A model generated the notes under the pieces. The model had not been told where the DNA came from, did no database searches, and was given only the letters and a program-made list of their open reading frames with translations. Below are positions 1 to 9,672 of a stretch of DNA of 52,408 nucleotides, piece by piece. The stretch spans positions 1-52,408 of the forward strand of contig JAQVCR010000016.1 in NCBI GenBank assembly GCA_028689665.1, written 5' to 3'. A program made the translations under genes and the position numbers. The number at the start of each line of letters is the position of its first letter. Position 1 is the first letter of the stretch. The stretch comes from Muribaculaceae bacterium. Its GTDB lineage: Bacteria; Bacteroidota; Bacteroidia; Bacteroidales; Muribaculaceae.

Positions 1-5
1 GATAT

Positions 6-30
6 CCGAGCCGGGTGTTTGGTGGCTCGG
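6..30 (-). terminator. Stem-loop downstream of the chitobiase-fold gene
   Basis: CCGAGCC (6-12) pairs with GGCTCGG (24-30) just after the stop codon of the minus-strand gene ending at 37. The window edge hides whether a U-run follows, so calling it a terminator is an inference from position. Confidence 0.45.
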
Positions 31-36
31 GTGGAG

Positions 37-1515
37 CTATTTTACTGCTAGCTTGGTGGTGGCGGAGGGGGTGGTGGCTATGTAGATGCCTGCGGCTAGG
101 TTTATTGTGCTTGTTCCTTCCACTTTTACCGATGCTACTTTTGTCCCTGACGGGGTGTAAATTTCAACTGTTGTGGGGGTGTGGGTGTTTACTATTATGC
201 CCCCTTCTGTTGCGGTTATTGTGTTGCTGTTGTGTTGCTGTGCAGTGTCGATTCCTGTGCCTTCGGCGAAATTTGTTGGGTAGATTTGAAGTGTGCCGTT
301 GTAAACATTTACAATTCCGGTAACATTGTATTTACCATCTTTGACAGGCATGGTGATGTTTTTGAAACGCTCGTATACGGCAATTGTGTGTCCTGCGTCA
401 TCGCTGAGGGTATAATTGAAATAGTTACCATTCTTGACAATAGTAACATTCCAGTTGTAACCAATTATATAGGCATTGGCAAGCGATGCATCAACGCTCG
501 AGAGAGCGACCTCGATTGGCGCGGCTGTGGTGGTAGATATAACAGGCTTGAATGTCGACACGATAGGTAGAAATTGTGTGGTTCCGTAAAATATATTCTT
601 AGTTCCTACAATTCCTGCAGGTATTATATCACCATTATTATAAGTTTTTTCTACATCACCATATACTTGCAATGCGCCCCCATCGTCATCGCGAAGGAAA
701 AGATACTTACCACTCTGATAAGCCACAGCAAGGTCTTTATCGATTCTTATTTTGTCGGTTTCGGTGCTTGCAAGGAATGTGGCAATATTGCTCACCACAG
801 TGTGAGCAGGGAAAGTATAATCTATCTCGGCAATGTCGCTAAGAGTGCCATTAAGCTCGGCAATGGCACGCACTTTTGTGTCATTAGAGATATTAAAAGG
901 TGCGGTATATTTAGTAGATGCCACCGATGGTGCTGTGCCATCGAGAGTGTAATATATATTAGCTCCCATAGTAGCACATTTAAGGGTAATTGATTGAGGC
1001 TCATATAGTTCGGTAGCCACAGGCACAAAAGTAGGTGCAGCCACGCCCGTCTTGTCGCTAGTGGTAACAATAATTTTAGTAACTTGTGTAGATCCGTTGA
1101 CATCAAAGTTAATAGTAGCCCCCTCGCCCGTCCATGTAGAGAACGTGTCGCCCGTCCACTCACCCACCGGAGTAGCGGCAACATTAAGTTTGCCGGCATT
1201 AACAAATTCGATAGCCACGATAGTATTTCCCGTTGTGCAAGCCACAGAGAAAACATTACCTTTATAGCATCTCAACGTAGTAGTATTGTTATACGCACTG
1301 AAATACATAAGTGGTGCAATATCGGCAGAATTTTTAGAGAAAGTCAGCGTAATTCCATCTTTAGAAACAGGGTTATCAAAAGCCCCTTTAGAGTCGGCAG
1401 TATTGGTGGTAGTAGGCAGATTAAATTCATTATTAGCGAAGTCGAACGACACCACAGCGGCATTCGCTCCAAGCACTACACACAAAGATAAAATTAGAGT
1501 AAACAGATGTTTCAT
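37..1515 (-). CDS. Secreted protein with chitobiase-type C-terminal (CHB_HEX) fold and sorting-type tail
   Basis: This is a 492-residue exported protein of unknown substrate. The start at 1515 (MKHLFTLILSL) is preferred because it opens directly into a signal peptide ending near ANAA; the longer reading adds 18 non-signal residues. Around residues 180-250 there is a segment typical of chitobiase/beta-hexosaminidase C-terminal domains (YYTLDGTAPS, then KVRAIAELNG), a fold common in Bacteroidota surface proteins and often non-catalytic. The following region, rich in short beta strands (LFLRDDDGGALQVYGD), resembles OB-like domains of similar secreted proteins. The last 70 residues (VEIYTPSGTKVASVKVEG, then LAAGIYIA) look like a type IX secretion C-terminal domain. 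Those assignments are family-level inference. It is separated from serS by a terminator, so it is probably transcribed alone. Confidence 0.8.
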   Translation of the reverse strand: MKHLFTLILSLCVVLGANAAVVSFDFANNEFNLPTTTNTADSKGAFDNPVSKDGITLTFSKNSADIAPLMYFSAYNNTTTLRCYKGNVFSVACTTGNTIVAIEFVNAGKLNVAATPVGEWTGDTFSTWTGEGATINFDVNGSTQVTKIIVTTSDKTGVAAPTFVPVATELYEPQSITLKCATMGANIYYTLDGTAPSVASTKYTAPFNISNDTKVRAIAELNGTLSDIAEIDYTFPAHTVVSNIATFLASTETDKIRIDKDLAVAYQSGKYLFLRDDDGGALQVYGDVEKTYNNGDIIPAGIVGTKNIFYGTTQFLPIVSTFKPVISTTTAAPIEVALSSVDASLANAYIIGYNWNVTIVKNGNYFNYTLSDDAGHTIAVYERFKNITMPVKDGKYNVTGIVNVYNGTLQIYPTNFAEGTGIDTAQQHNSNTITATEGGIIVNTHTPTTVEIYTPSGTKVASVKVEGTSTINLAAGIYIATTPSATTKLAVK

Positions 1516-1538
1516 AAAAATATATTTTATTAAAATGT

Positions 1539-1570
1539 CGTGGAGAGCAACCACAAGACTGCTCTCCACG
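1539..1570 (-). terminator. Terminator of the dcw-serS transcript
   Basis: A perfect 11-bp inverted repeat (CGTGGAGAGCA at 1539-1549, TGCTCTCCACG at 1560-1570) lies 27 bp beyond the serS stop. On the minus strand it is followed by an AT-rich stretch. It is the first convincing terminator after rsmH, about 17 kb upstream. Confidence 0.75.
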
Positions 1571-1596
1571 ATTATAAATTATTATAATATTAAAAA

Positions 1597-2868
1597 TTAG
1601 TCGATAATCGAGAATCCCGTGTATTTCTGTAAGGCCTTAGGGACTTTAATCCCCTCAGGAGTCTGATTATTTTCGAGTAGAGCAGCCACGATGCGAGGAA
1701 GAGCAAGCGCCGATCCGTTAAGTGTGTGGCACAGAGCAGTTTTCTTGTCGTCGGTACGATAACGGCACTTTAGACGATTAGCTTGATAGCTTTCAAAATT
1801 AGAAACCGAGCTCACTTCGAGCCAGCGTTTTTGCGCAGCCGAGAATACCTCGAAGTCGAAAGTAATGGCTGATGTAAAACTCATATCTCCACCACAAAGT
1901 CGAAGAATGTGCCAAGGCAATTCTAGTTTATCGAGCAATCCTTGTACATGGTCTTTCATTTTTTCGAGAGCAGCATAAGAATTTTCAGGTTTTTCAATTC
2001 TCACAATTTCCACTTTATCGAATTGGTGCAGACGGTTAAGACCGCGAACATCTTTACCATAGCTGCCGGCTTCACGACGGAAGCAAGCCGAATAAGCGCA
2101 ATTCATTTTTGGGAGATCCTTCTGATCAAAAATTACGTCGCGATAAATATTAGTAACCGGCACTTCGGCGGTAGGGATAAGATATAGATTATCTTCGTTG
2201 CAGTGATACATCTGTCCCTCTTTGTCGGGTAGCTGTCCAGTACCATAGCCCGAAGCCTCATTAACCACATAAGGAGGTTGAGTTTCGAGATACCCGTCAG
2301 CCGATGCCTCATCGAGGAAGAATTGTATCAGCGCACGTTGCAATTTAGCCCCTTTACCAAAATATACAGGGAATCCTGCACCGGTAATTTTCACGCCCAG
2401 TTCAAAATCGATAAGATTATATTTTTTTGCAAGTTCCCAGTGAGGAAGAGCATCTACAGGCAGATTAGGCATCACCCCCCCAGTCTTCTCCACAATGTTG
2501 TCCTCAGCAGTTTTTCCTTCAGGCACCCCGCTATAAGGCACATTAGGGATAGAAAGCAGAATGTCGGTAATTTCTTTTTCGGCGGCTCTAAGTTCGTCTT
2601 CAATCTCTTTGTTAGAGTCTTTGATAGCAGCCACATTATTTTTAGCAGCTTCAGCGTCTTCTTTTTTGCCCTCTTTCATAAGCGCACCGATAGAAGCGGC
2701 AAGTTTTTTAAGTTCGGCAGCTTGATTGTCAAATTTAGTCTGAGCCGCACGACGTTGGACATCAAGTTCAATGATTCGGTAAATCAAGTCTTTACCATCA
2801 AATTGTTTTATGCTTAGACGTCGTATAACGTCTTCAGGATTTTCCTTAATTAAAGCTAATGTAAGCAT
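1597..2868 (-). CDS. serS: Serine--tRNA ligase
   Basis: This class II aminoacyl-tRNA synthetase charges tRNA-Ser with serine in the cytoplasm. The 423 residues match the usual family length. The N-terminal third (about 30-110) is the long helical arm rich in K, E and A that contacts the tRNA. Motif 2 is seen in FRREAGSYG followed by RLHQFDKVEI, and motif 3 in GSALALPRIVAALLEN at about 385-400. The start MLTLALIKENPEDVIRRL fits the family N-terminus. It is the last gene of the minus-strand run that begins at rsmH, 50 bp after the yqeY-like gene, and is followed by a terminator. Confidence 0.97.
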   Translation of the reverse strand: MLTLALIKENPEDVIRRLSIKQFDGKDLIYRIIELDVQRRAAQTKFDNQAAELKKLAASIGALMKEGKKEDAEAAKNNVAAIKDSNKEIEDELRAAEKEITDILLSIPNVPYSGVPEGKTAEDNIVEKTGGVMPNLPVDALPHWELAKKYNLIDFELGVKITGAGFPVYFGKGAKLQRALIQFFLDEASADGYLETQPPYVVNEASGYGTGQLPDKEGQMYHCNEDNLYLIPTAEVPVTNIYRDVIFDQKDLPKMNCAYSACFRREAGSYGKDVRGLNRLHQFDKVEIVRIEKPENSYAALEKMKDHVQGLLDKLELPWHILRLCGGDMSFTSAITFDFEVFSAAQKRWLEVSSVSNFESYQANRLKCRYRTDDKKTALCHTLNGSALALPRIVAALLENNQTPEGIKVPKALQKYTGFSIID

Positions 2869-2918
2869 TATATAATGTAATTTTCGAATATTAAAAAAAT
2901 ATGAAGGATATATGGCAA

Positions 2919-3368
2919 TCAGCCAAGTAATTCTTTCACTTTAGAAGAGATAGCGCGACCGTCGGCTTTACCTGCAAGTTGTTTAGAAGCTACCCCCATC
3001 ACTTTACCCATATCTTTAGGAGAACCAGCCCCAACAGAGGCAATAATATTTTTTAAAGCAGCAGTAAGTTCCTCGTCGGTCATCTGTTTTGGCAGATATT
3101 CTTCAATAATAAGAGCTTCGTCGTGTTCGCAAACAGCAAGGTCGGGACGATTCTGCTCAGTGAAAATTCTTTCACTCTCCTTGCGTTGCTTCGCCATCTT
3201 AATAAGTATTTTCAAAGCAGTGTCGTCAGTAAGCTCCCCATTGCTGTCTTTAGCGGTTTTAGCTTCAAGAAACTCTTTTTTAATACCTCTCAATGTCTCA
3301 AGGCGCACTTTATCTTTAGCCAGCATAGCTGTTTTGATATCGGCGCTAATTTGGTCGAATAAATCCAT
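2919..3368 (-). CDS. GatB/YqeY domain protein
   Basis: This is a small helical protein of 149 residues, the normal size for stand-alone YqeY proteins. It has the family pattern: an N-terminal AMLAKDKVRLETLRGIKKEFLEA, a central EYLPKQMTDEEL, and a C-terminal GKVMGVASKQLAGKADGRAIS. The domain is related to the tRNA-binding tail of GatB, but the cellular role of the free-standing form is not settled. It lies between ftsZ and serS with gaps of 42 and 50 bp and no terminator, so it is probably cotranscribed with the division genes. Confidence 0.9.
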   Translation of the reverse strand: MDLFDQISADIKTAMLAKDKVRLETLRGIKKEFLEAKTAKDSNGELTDDTALKILIKMAKQRKESERIFTEQNRPDLAVCEHDEALIIEEYLPKQMTDEELTAALKNIIASVGAGSPKDMGKVMGVASKQLAGKADGRAISSKVKELLG

Positions 3369-3410
3369 AAATTTTCCTCCCGGTTATTATTTATATTGTA
3401 TATTAAAATT

Positions 3411-4754
3411 CTAATTAAACATAATTGCCGATGGTGATACCCCTTGATTATCGTTATCGTCCTTATCGCTATCTTTCTGAGGGTTTGTTACCGCCTTAAT
3501 CGACTCTCTCACTTTCACATCACGGTTGAAAGTAGGATTCTTCTCAAGAATATCAACAATTTCGTCTTTGTCAAATTGTTCCGGAGTAAGAATAATATAT
3601 CTAGCACGAGCCTTGTCTTGTTGACGTTTGGCATATTTCTCTTGTCCGTATTCTTCGGCAATGCGTTCTTGGTCGTCTTTAGTGGGAGCAACAACCACTT
3701 CGGCTTTACCGCGTTTCTTCACGCAGAAAGTAGTCTCACGGTCATCGTTAAGCGTAACCTCGAATCCCGACGCCAAAAGCGTAATTCTCACCTGATCGCC
3801 AAGAGTATCATCGAAAGCCACTCCCCAAATAACATCGACTTCGGGTGCAAATTTAGCCATAAAATCTGTAAGTTCGTTAGCTTCTTCCATAACAAATGGC
3901 TTTTCGGCTTTACGAGATATGTAAATATTGAAAAGAAGTTTCTTAGAGCCTTCTACATCACGGTTTTTAAGGAGCGGAGAATTAAGAGCATCTTCGATAG
4001 CTTTAGTAACACGATTTTCGCCTTCTCCAAATCCACGGCTAATTATAGCCACGCCACCATTTTTAAGAGTAGTATTTACATCGTTAAAGTCGAGGTTGAT
4101 ATATCCCTCGTCGGTATTAATCAGCTCGCTAATGCTGTGAGCCGCAGTCGACAGTGTGTCGTCGGCTTTAGCGAATGCATCGGTAAACGATAAATCTTTA
4201 TATATATCTGTAAGTCTTTCATTATTGATTACCAGCAAAGCATCGACATATTTACTCATCTCGTCGGCTCCCGCAAGAGCTTTAAGAATTTTCTTCTCGC
4301 CCTCGAAAAGGAAAGGAATAGTAACAATACCGATAGTGAGCATATTCATTTCATGCGCAATACGAGCCACCACCGGTGCGGCACCCGTCCCCGTACCACC
4401 GCCCATACCGGCGGTTATGAATACCATACGAGTCTGGTCGGTAAATAGTTTCTGAATTTCTTCCACGCTCTCTTCAGCCGCCATTTTGGCTTTTTCGGGG
4501 TCGTTTCCGGCACCAAGTCCTTTAGTAGTCTTTGGCCCAATAAGTACCCGAGTAGGCACGACCGAATTATGCAAAGCTTGTGCATCGGTGTTACAAACCA
4601 CAAACGAAACATTTTCAATATTCTGTTTATACATGTGATTGATGGCGTTGTTACCACCACCACCTACCCCAATCACCTTAATAATGCTTGGTGGATTAAT
4701 AGAGTCTTCAAGCGGAAGTCCCGGAGTATCGTAATCGTTAATATTATCGTCCAT
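3411..4754 (-). CDS. ftsZ: Cell division protein FtsZ
   Basis: This is the tubulin-like GTPase that polymerises into the Z-ring at midcell. The 447 residues show the nucleotide site GVGGGGNNAI (29-38), the tubulin signature GGGTGTG (118-124) and the catalytic T7 loop NLDFND (220-225). About 120 residues after the core form a charged linker, ending in a short conserved tail (SAIMFN) that should contact FtsA. It follows ftsA by 38 bp. The linker is rich in K, E, D and N, as usual in the phylum. Confidence 0.98.
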   Translation of the reverse strand: MDDNINDYDTPGLPLEDSINPPSIIKVIGVGGGGNNAINHMYKQNIENVSFVVCNTDAQALHNSVVPTRVLIGPKTTKGLGAGNDPEKAKMAAEESVEEIQKLFTDQTRMVFITAGMGGGTGTGAAPVVARIAHEMNMLTIGIVTIPFLFEGEKKILKALAGADEMSKYVDALLVINNERLTDIYKDLSFTDAFAKADDTLSTAAHSISELINTDEGYINLDFNDVNTTLKNGGVAIISRGFGEGENRVTKAIEDALNSPLLKNRDVEGSKKLLFNIYISRKAEKPFVMEEANELTDFMAKFAPEVDVIWGVAFDDTLGDQVRITLLASGFEVTLNDDRETTFCVKKRGKAEVVVAPTKDDQERIAEEYGQEKYAKRQQDKARARYIILTPEQFDKDEIVDILEKNPTFNRDVKVRESIKAVTNPQKDSDKDDNDNQGVSPSAIMFN

Positions 4755-4792
4755 ATATATTTGATTTGTTCGTCTTACTAATTAATAAACTG

Positions 4793-6115
4793 TTATTTTT
4801 TCTCAACATCATCGTCGTCGTCGTCGTTCTCGTTAAATATGTCTTCGGCAGTCGTCTTGATTCGTGTAAACAGACTTTTAAACACACTGTCTTTCTTTGG
4901 AGTGGCAGGTTTAGGTTCCGGTTTAGGCTCGGCTTGTACCGCCGGCTCATGGTGAATCACAAGCGGCTTTATGCAACAGCTTTCTTCATCACCCATGGCA
5001 TTAGCGCCGTCGACAATAATCGAGACAATCTGTGCATATTCAAGATTTTGGGCTTTGCTGTTAAGGATATTCACCTCGGCAGGCGGCATCCCCTTGCGTA
5101 CCTTTAATTTTGTCTGTTGCGCCAATAATTCGGCGAAACCGTTAAGTTTAGATCCACCCCCCACAAGAATAATACCACCGGGGATATCGGCAGTAGTTAG
5201 CTTAGCATAATCGAGCTGTGCAACGATATTAGAAGCCACTTCACCTGCACGAGCAACAATATAATTAGAAACCTCGTCGCGATTAATACCTTCGATTTTC
5301 AATCCCGAATTATCAATTTCAACCGAAAGCGCATTACCAATAGTTTTCTTAAGCTCATCGGCATTCTCTTCGAGAATATTAAGCGACATAATATCGCGTG
5401 TAATATTTCTTGAACCGAGAGGGATGTTAAGCATATATAGAAGCACATCGTTCTTATATATTGCAATCGTTGTAGTCTCGGCACCAAAGTCGACAAGCAT
5501 ACAACCAAGTTGACGCTCATCGTAAGAAAGGATGTGCTTACCCAGACTAATCGGGGTAACGAAATATTCTTTCACAGCCAGCTGCAAGCGTTCTTCGACG
5601 ACACGTTTAATGTTCGATTTAATTTGGTGCTTTGCCACAATAAGATTGAACGTAGCACTAATGTGTGAGCTAAGCAATCCCACTACACTTTTATATTCGG
5701 CTTTGTTAACAATATATTTTTTAGGCAGCACATCTAGAATTTCAAAACCGTCGAATTGGTCGCGACGAATTTCTTTTTTGAGCTGTTCGATGTGTTGGTC
5801 GGTAATCTGCGTATCGTTAGGCAATTGCATTTCGGTGCTACCAGTAATTGACCGCAACGAGCGCCCCTCGACACCCACAAAAACGCTTTTAATTTTGCGA
5901 GGAGATACTTGATTTTCGAGTTTTCTGATAATGCGATTAACACGAGTATTAGTTTCTTCAATATTTTGAATACACCCATACCTGATGCAATCCACAAGTT
6001 TCTCTTCTTCCATAGCGACAAGTTCCACAGTGCCGTTTGCATTTTTTATTGCCACCGCACCCACTATTTTGCTACTTCCTATTTCAAGAGCTGCTATATA
6101 TTGTTCTTTTTCCAT
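4793..6115 (-). CDS. ftsA: Cell division protein FtsA
   Basis: This actin-like ATPase tethers FtsZ to the membrane and recruits later division proteins. The 440 residues begin with the phosphate-1 loop EIGSSKIVGAV (about 11-21), continue with the SHS2 insertion, then phosphate-2 LVDFGAETTTIAIY and the adenosine motif GGIILVGGGSKLNGF. The C-terminus carries a phenylalanine-rich segment (FKSLFTRIK) that could be the amphipathic membrane helix, followed by a run of six aspartates before the final residues. It sits between ftsQ (20 bp upstream) and ftsZ (38 bp downstream), the standard order. Confidence 0.97.
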   Translation of the reverse strand: MEKEQYIAALEIGSSKIVGAVAIKNANGTVELVAMEEEKLVDCIRYGCIQNIEETNTRVNRIIRKLENQVSPRKIKSVFVGVEGRSLRSITGSTEMQLPNDTQITDQHIEQLKKEIRRDQFDGFEILDVLPKKYIVNKAEYKSVVGLLSSHISATFNLIVAKHQIKSNIKRVVEERLQLAVKEYFVTPISLGKHILSYDERQLGCMLVDFGAETTTIAIYKNDVLLYMLNIPLGSRNITRDIMSLNILEENADELKKTIGNALSVEIDNSGLKIEGINRDEVSNYIVARAGEVASNIVAQLDYAKLTTADIPGGIILVGGGSKLNGFAELLAQQTKLKVRKGMPPAEVNILNSKAQNLEYAQIVSIIVDGANAMGDEESCCIKPLVIHHEPAVQAEPKPEPKPATPKKDSVFKSLFTRIKTTAEDIFNENDDDDDDVEKK

Positions 6116-6135
6116 ATTGTGAAAAGGATATTTTT

Positions 6136-7119
6136 TTATACTTTAACTTTCGCCTTGCTATCTTTGTTTTTGAAAGCCTTAGAAGTTTTTTCTTCAGCTT
6201 TAGATTTTTTATCTTTCTTGTCTTTTTTATCTTTTTTGTCGACTTCTTCACCCTTCGATTGGGTTTTTTTCTCTTTTATGCTCGCCTCGCTCACCTTAGC
6301 AAGAGCCGGGTCGATGCTCATAGTCTCAATGTCGGGAGTAGCTTCCTCGTCTTTCTCATCATATACCCACTCTTTAGGCGCATCTTTCGCCCTACGAGTA
6401 GCCACAATCTGATAATTCCATTTGACAGAAATAGTATCGTAAGCCCACCAGCCCTTAACCGGCATCACTTCGCTATACATTTTCTTAATTTTAGCAAATC
6501 TCGAAGGCAGATTAGTAGCATCGCCAATATTCACAATGTGTCCTCTAATATTAGGCACGATGAAAATATTGTTAGGGTCTTTAATTTCAACAGCAGTAAC
6601 ATATTGCATAATTGCATCATCACTTCTAATATATTGAGCCAGAGGAATGATAGAGCCATACAGCATAGCACTGTCGGCGATCTCACCAATAACGATAGGC
6701 ACATCGACGTGGTATCGTGCATCGGCTTTCATTTTTTTCCCGTCTTTGTTAATGTAGAAATTACCAGCATTGTTATATACTCTCATAATCGGGATAATCT
6801 GTTGAACTCTAATCGAAACAATAGAATTATTAATAATCACGCACTCGGCATCTTCCAGATAATCGAAACGGTCGAGAACTTTCTCAATCGAGTCGGTCGA
6901 AATAGCTCTTGTCAGTCTGCCCTTAAGATTAATCCCGGCATTTTCAAGCTCTTTCAATATACCTTCTTTTGTAAGGAATTGTGTTGAGTCGGCATTAAGG
7001 ATATTAATATCGACACGCTTACACACTTCATATCGAGCTTCTATATTTGCCCAAACAATGGCAGAAGATAAAAGACCGAGAAGAATAACAAGAAAGCTAT
7101 ATCTAAAAAACTTTTTCAA
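6136..7119 (-). CDS. ftsQ: Cell division protein FtsQ
   Basis: This is a single-pass divisome protein linking early and late division factors. The 327 residues have one N-terminal membrane helix (about 5-24) and a POTRA-type region (TKEGILKELENAGINLKGRL, then RFDYLEDAECVI), followed by the FtsQ beta domain. The order murC-ftsQ-ftsA supports the call. The C-terminal 65 residues are low-complexity and highly basic, with tandem KKD units, and they go beyond the usual FtsQ fold. Their function is unknown. Poor sequence conservation is normal for this family. Confidence 0.92.
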   Translation of the reverse strand: MKKFFRYSFLVILLGLLSSAIVWANIEARYEVCKRVDINILNADSTQFLTKEGILKELENAGINLKGRLTRAISTDSIEKVLDRFDYLEDAECVIINNSIVSIRVQQIIPIMRVYNNAGNFYINKDGKKMKADARYHVDVPIVIGEIADSAMLYGSIIPLAQYIRSDDAIMQYVTAVEIKDPNNIFIVPNIRGHIVNIGDATNLPSRFAKIKKMYSEVMPVKGWWAYDTISVKWNYQIVATRRAKDAPKEWVYDEKDEEATPDIETMSIDPALAKVSEASIKEKKTQSKGEEVDKKDKKDKKDKKSKAEEKTSKAFKNKDSKAKVKV

Positions 7120-7157
7120 CGTGTATAATTATATAATCAGAGTTACAAATACCAAAT

Positions 7158-8537
7158 TTAGCGAGAATTTTTTACAATTTCGCAAATTTGAGGCAAGTAA
7201 TTATTAATATCACCTGCGCCCACTGTTAACAAGACGTCAAAGTTATAATTTTTCAACGTATTTATCAACTCATTTTTACTACAAAGTGCTTTATTTGTGC
7301 ATTTTATATCTTTCAATATGATTTCGCTCGATACACCGGGTATTGGTTGCTCACGAGCAGGATAAATATCTAGCAGTAGCACTTCGTCGGCAAGCGATAA
7401 AGCTTCGGCAAATTGTGGAGCAAAATCACGAGTACGAGTGTAGAGGTGAGGCTGGAAAATCACCGTAAGTTTGCGATGTTGATATACATCTTTCACCGAC
7501 GAGATTGAGGCTTTTAACTCATCGGGGTGATGAGCATAGTCGTCGATTACTACTTTTCCATTTTCGCCCGGTTCTTTCAGCCAGAATTCAAATCTACGCT
7601 TAGGTCCTTGAAATGTAGCCACAGCATTTCTTAAATCGTCGGCAGAGGCACCAACCAGATGACACACAGCCATTGCAGCCACAGCATTTTCGATATTAAT
7701 ATCTACCGGCACACCGAGAGAAATATCGGTTATAGTGCCATCGGGGGTAACGAAATCGAACGTAATCTCACCATTTAGTTTGCGAATATTCGCAGCATGG
7801 AAATCGCCACTATTACGCGAATAAGAATATTGCTTAACACTCTCTTTAGCTCGAGGCTTCAGCTTTAAGCCTTCGTGAACGATTAATATACCATCGTCTT
7901 TAATCAGCGACGTGAAGTGAGCAAAACTCTCCAGATATGCCTCTTCGGTGCCGTAAATGTCGAGGTGGTCGGGGTCGGTAGCAGTAACAACAGCGATGTA
8001 AGGTCGTAGGTGATGAAACGAACGGTCGAATTCATCTGCCTCGATAACCGAATAAGGCGAAGTAGAGCTGAGAAGCAGATTACTGTCATAGTTTCTCAAT
8101 ATTCCACCAAGGAAAGCATTACATCCAATTGCTGACGAATGCAAAATGTGCGCCGCCATACTCGAAGTTGTAGTCTTGCCATGTGTTCCCGAGAAACAGA
8201 GTCCCTTGCTATCACGAGTGATTAGTCCAAGCAGCTGAGCGCGTTTCATAATTTCAAACCCATTGTTGCGGAAGAAGCAAAGACCTTCGTGATTTTCGGG
8301 GATAGCCGGAGTGTAAACAACCAGCGTCGACGATTTATCTTTGCAATAATCGGGAATGCATTCAACGCTTTCGTCGAAAGAAATCTCAACGCCTTCGTTT
8401 TTAAGTGCAATTGTAAGAGCCGTCTCAGTTCGGTCGTATCCAGCCACCTTTATTCCTTTAGACAGATAAAAACGTTCAAGTGCAGCCATTCCAATACCGC
8501 CGGCACCAACAAAATATATAGAATTAAAATTTTTCAT
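7158..8537 (-). CDS. murC: UDP-N-acetylmuramate--L-alanine ligase
   Basis: This ATP-dependent cytoplasmic ligase adds L-alanine to UDP-MurNAc, the first amino acid of the peptidoglycan stem peptide. The 459 residues show the N-terminal Rossmann motif GAGGIGMAAL (11-20), the ATP loop GTHGKTT (117-123) and the C-terminal ligase domain with DDYAHHPDE. The start codon overlaps the murG stop codon by one base (TAATG on the minus strand), suggesting translational coupling. ftsQ follows after 38 bp. Confidence 0.97.
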   Translation of the reverse strand: MKNFNSIYFVGAGGIGMAALERFYLSKGIKVAGYDRTETALTIALKNEGVEISFDESVECIPDYCKDKSSTLVVYTPAIPENHEGLCFFRNNGFEIMKRAQLLGLITRDSKGLCFSGTHGKTTTSSMAAHILHSSAIGCNAFLGGILRNYDSNLLLSSTSPYSVIEADEFDRSFHHLRPYIAVVTATDPDHLDIYGTEEAYLESFAHFTSLIKDDGILIVHEGLKLKPRAKESVKQYSYSRNSGDFHAANIRKLNGEITFDFVTPDGTITDISLGVPVDINIENAVAAMAVCHLVGASADDLRNAVATFQGPKRRFEFWLKEPGENGKVVIDDYAHHPDELKASISSVKDVYQHRKLTVIFQPHLYTRTRDFAPQFAEALSLADEVLLLDIYPAREQPIPGVSSEIILKDIKCTNKALCSKNELINTLKNYNFDVLLTVGAGDINNYLPQICEIVKNSR

Positions 8538-9661
8538 TATTTACAGTATTTATTAATAATCACCTCGGCAGTGTCGACAATAATCTCGTCGGCATTGCGT
8601 AAAGCCATTTTGCCTATATTTATCGCCAATGATTCTAAAAGAGTCGTATTATTTATGCTTTCGAGCATCGTGTCGATTAGTTTCTCACAACTATCGGCAT
8701 CTTTCACCATAATAGCGGCATTGCGATTGACAAGAGCAAGAGCATTTTTCGTCTGATGGTCTTCGGCAACATTTGGCGACGGCACAAGAATTGCCGGCTT
8801 CCCAAGAAGTTGCAGCTCCGAAATAGAGCTTGCACCAGCCCTCGACACCACAAGGTCGGCAGCACGATAAGCAATATCCATATCGGCAATAAACGGCATC
8901 TGAAGCACATTTTCAGCCTTTGATTGCGCCAACTTCGTCTTAGCATCTTCATCATATATCTTACCCGATTGCCAAATTATCTGTACATCGGCGTCGGCTA
9001 TGCTATCAAGCCCTCCGGCAATGCTGTTGTTAATCGTTCTAGCCCCAAGACTTCCACCCACAATAAGGATAGTCTTAACGTCGGGTTTCAAGCCCAATTT
9101 TAATCGAGCTTGGGCAGGCGAAAGCGAGCATTGTTCAAGATTACGTCGCACAGGATTACCCGTAAGCTTAATTTTGTCGGCAGGGAAAAATTTATCCATA
9201 CCCTCATAAGCCACACATATTGCATCGGCTTTGGTTGCGAGCAATTTATTAGTAACTCCCGCATAGGAATTTTGCTCTTGTATCAAAGTAGGTATTCCAA
9301 GTTTCTGAGCTTCTTTAAGCACCGGACCACTCACATATCCCCCTACACCGATAGCAATTTGCGGCTTGAAATCTTTAAGAATCTTTCTAGCTCGTCGCAT
9401 ACTCTTATACAACTTCAGCAACACCGAAATATTCTTCAACAAGTGTCGTCGGTCAAAACCGCTCACCGGAAGTCCGATAATGCGATAACCGGCAGCCGGC
9501 ACTTTTTCCATTTCCATACGGTTATCAGCCCCAATAAATAGAATTTCGGCATCTTCATGTCGTCGCTTAATCTCGTTTGCAATCGAAAGAGCCGGGAAAA
9601 TGTGTCCCCCGGTACCACCACCACTCACTAAGATGCGATATTTCTTTTCCTCGCTCATCAA
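8537..9661 (-). CDS. murG: UDP-GlcNAc:lipid I GlcNAc-transferase MurG
   Basis: This peripheral inner-membrane GT28 enzyme converts lipid I to lipid II. The 374 residues carry the glycine-rich loop GGGTGGH (14-20), a second G-loop GGSLGARTIN, and the donor-site segment RAGASSISELQLLGKPAILVP followed by EDHQ. Two adjacent methionines open the frame (9661 or 9658); either start is possible. It follows ftsW by 11 bp and overlaps murC by one base. Confidence 0.97.
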   Translation of the reverse strand: MMSEEKKYRILVSGGGTGGHIFPALSIANEIKRRHEDAEILFIGADNRMEMEKVPAAGYRIIGLPVSGFDRRHLLKNISVLLKLYKSMRRARKILKDFKPQIAIGVGGYVSGPVLKEAQKLGIPTLIQEQNSYAGVTNKLLATKADAICVAYEGMDKFFPADKIKLTGNPVRRNLEQCSLSPAQARLKLGLKPDVKTILIVGGSLGARTINNSIAGGLDSIADADVQIIWQSGKIYDEDAKTKLAQSKAENVLQMPFIADMDIAYRAADLVVSRAGASSISELQLLGKPAILVPSPNVAEDHQTKNALALVNRNAAIMVKDADSCEKLIDTMLESINNTTLLESLAINIGKMALRNADEIIVDTAEVIINKYCK

Positions 9662-9672
9662 ATCAATATTTA

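Noticed and set aside
822..1256. 144-codon minus-strand ORF inside the chitobiase-fold gene
   Set aside because: It is a shadow frame of the real gene, with leucine-rich low-information sequence and no independent signals.
3444..4193. 249-codon plus-strand ORF opposite ftsZ
   Set aside because: It is antisense to a certain gene and its composition is that of a complementary-strand artefact.
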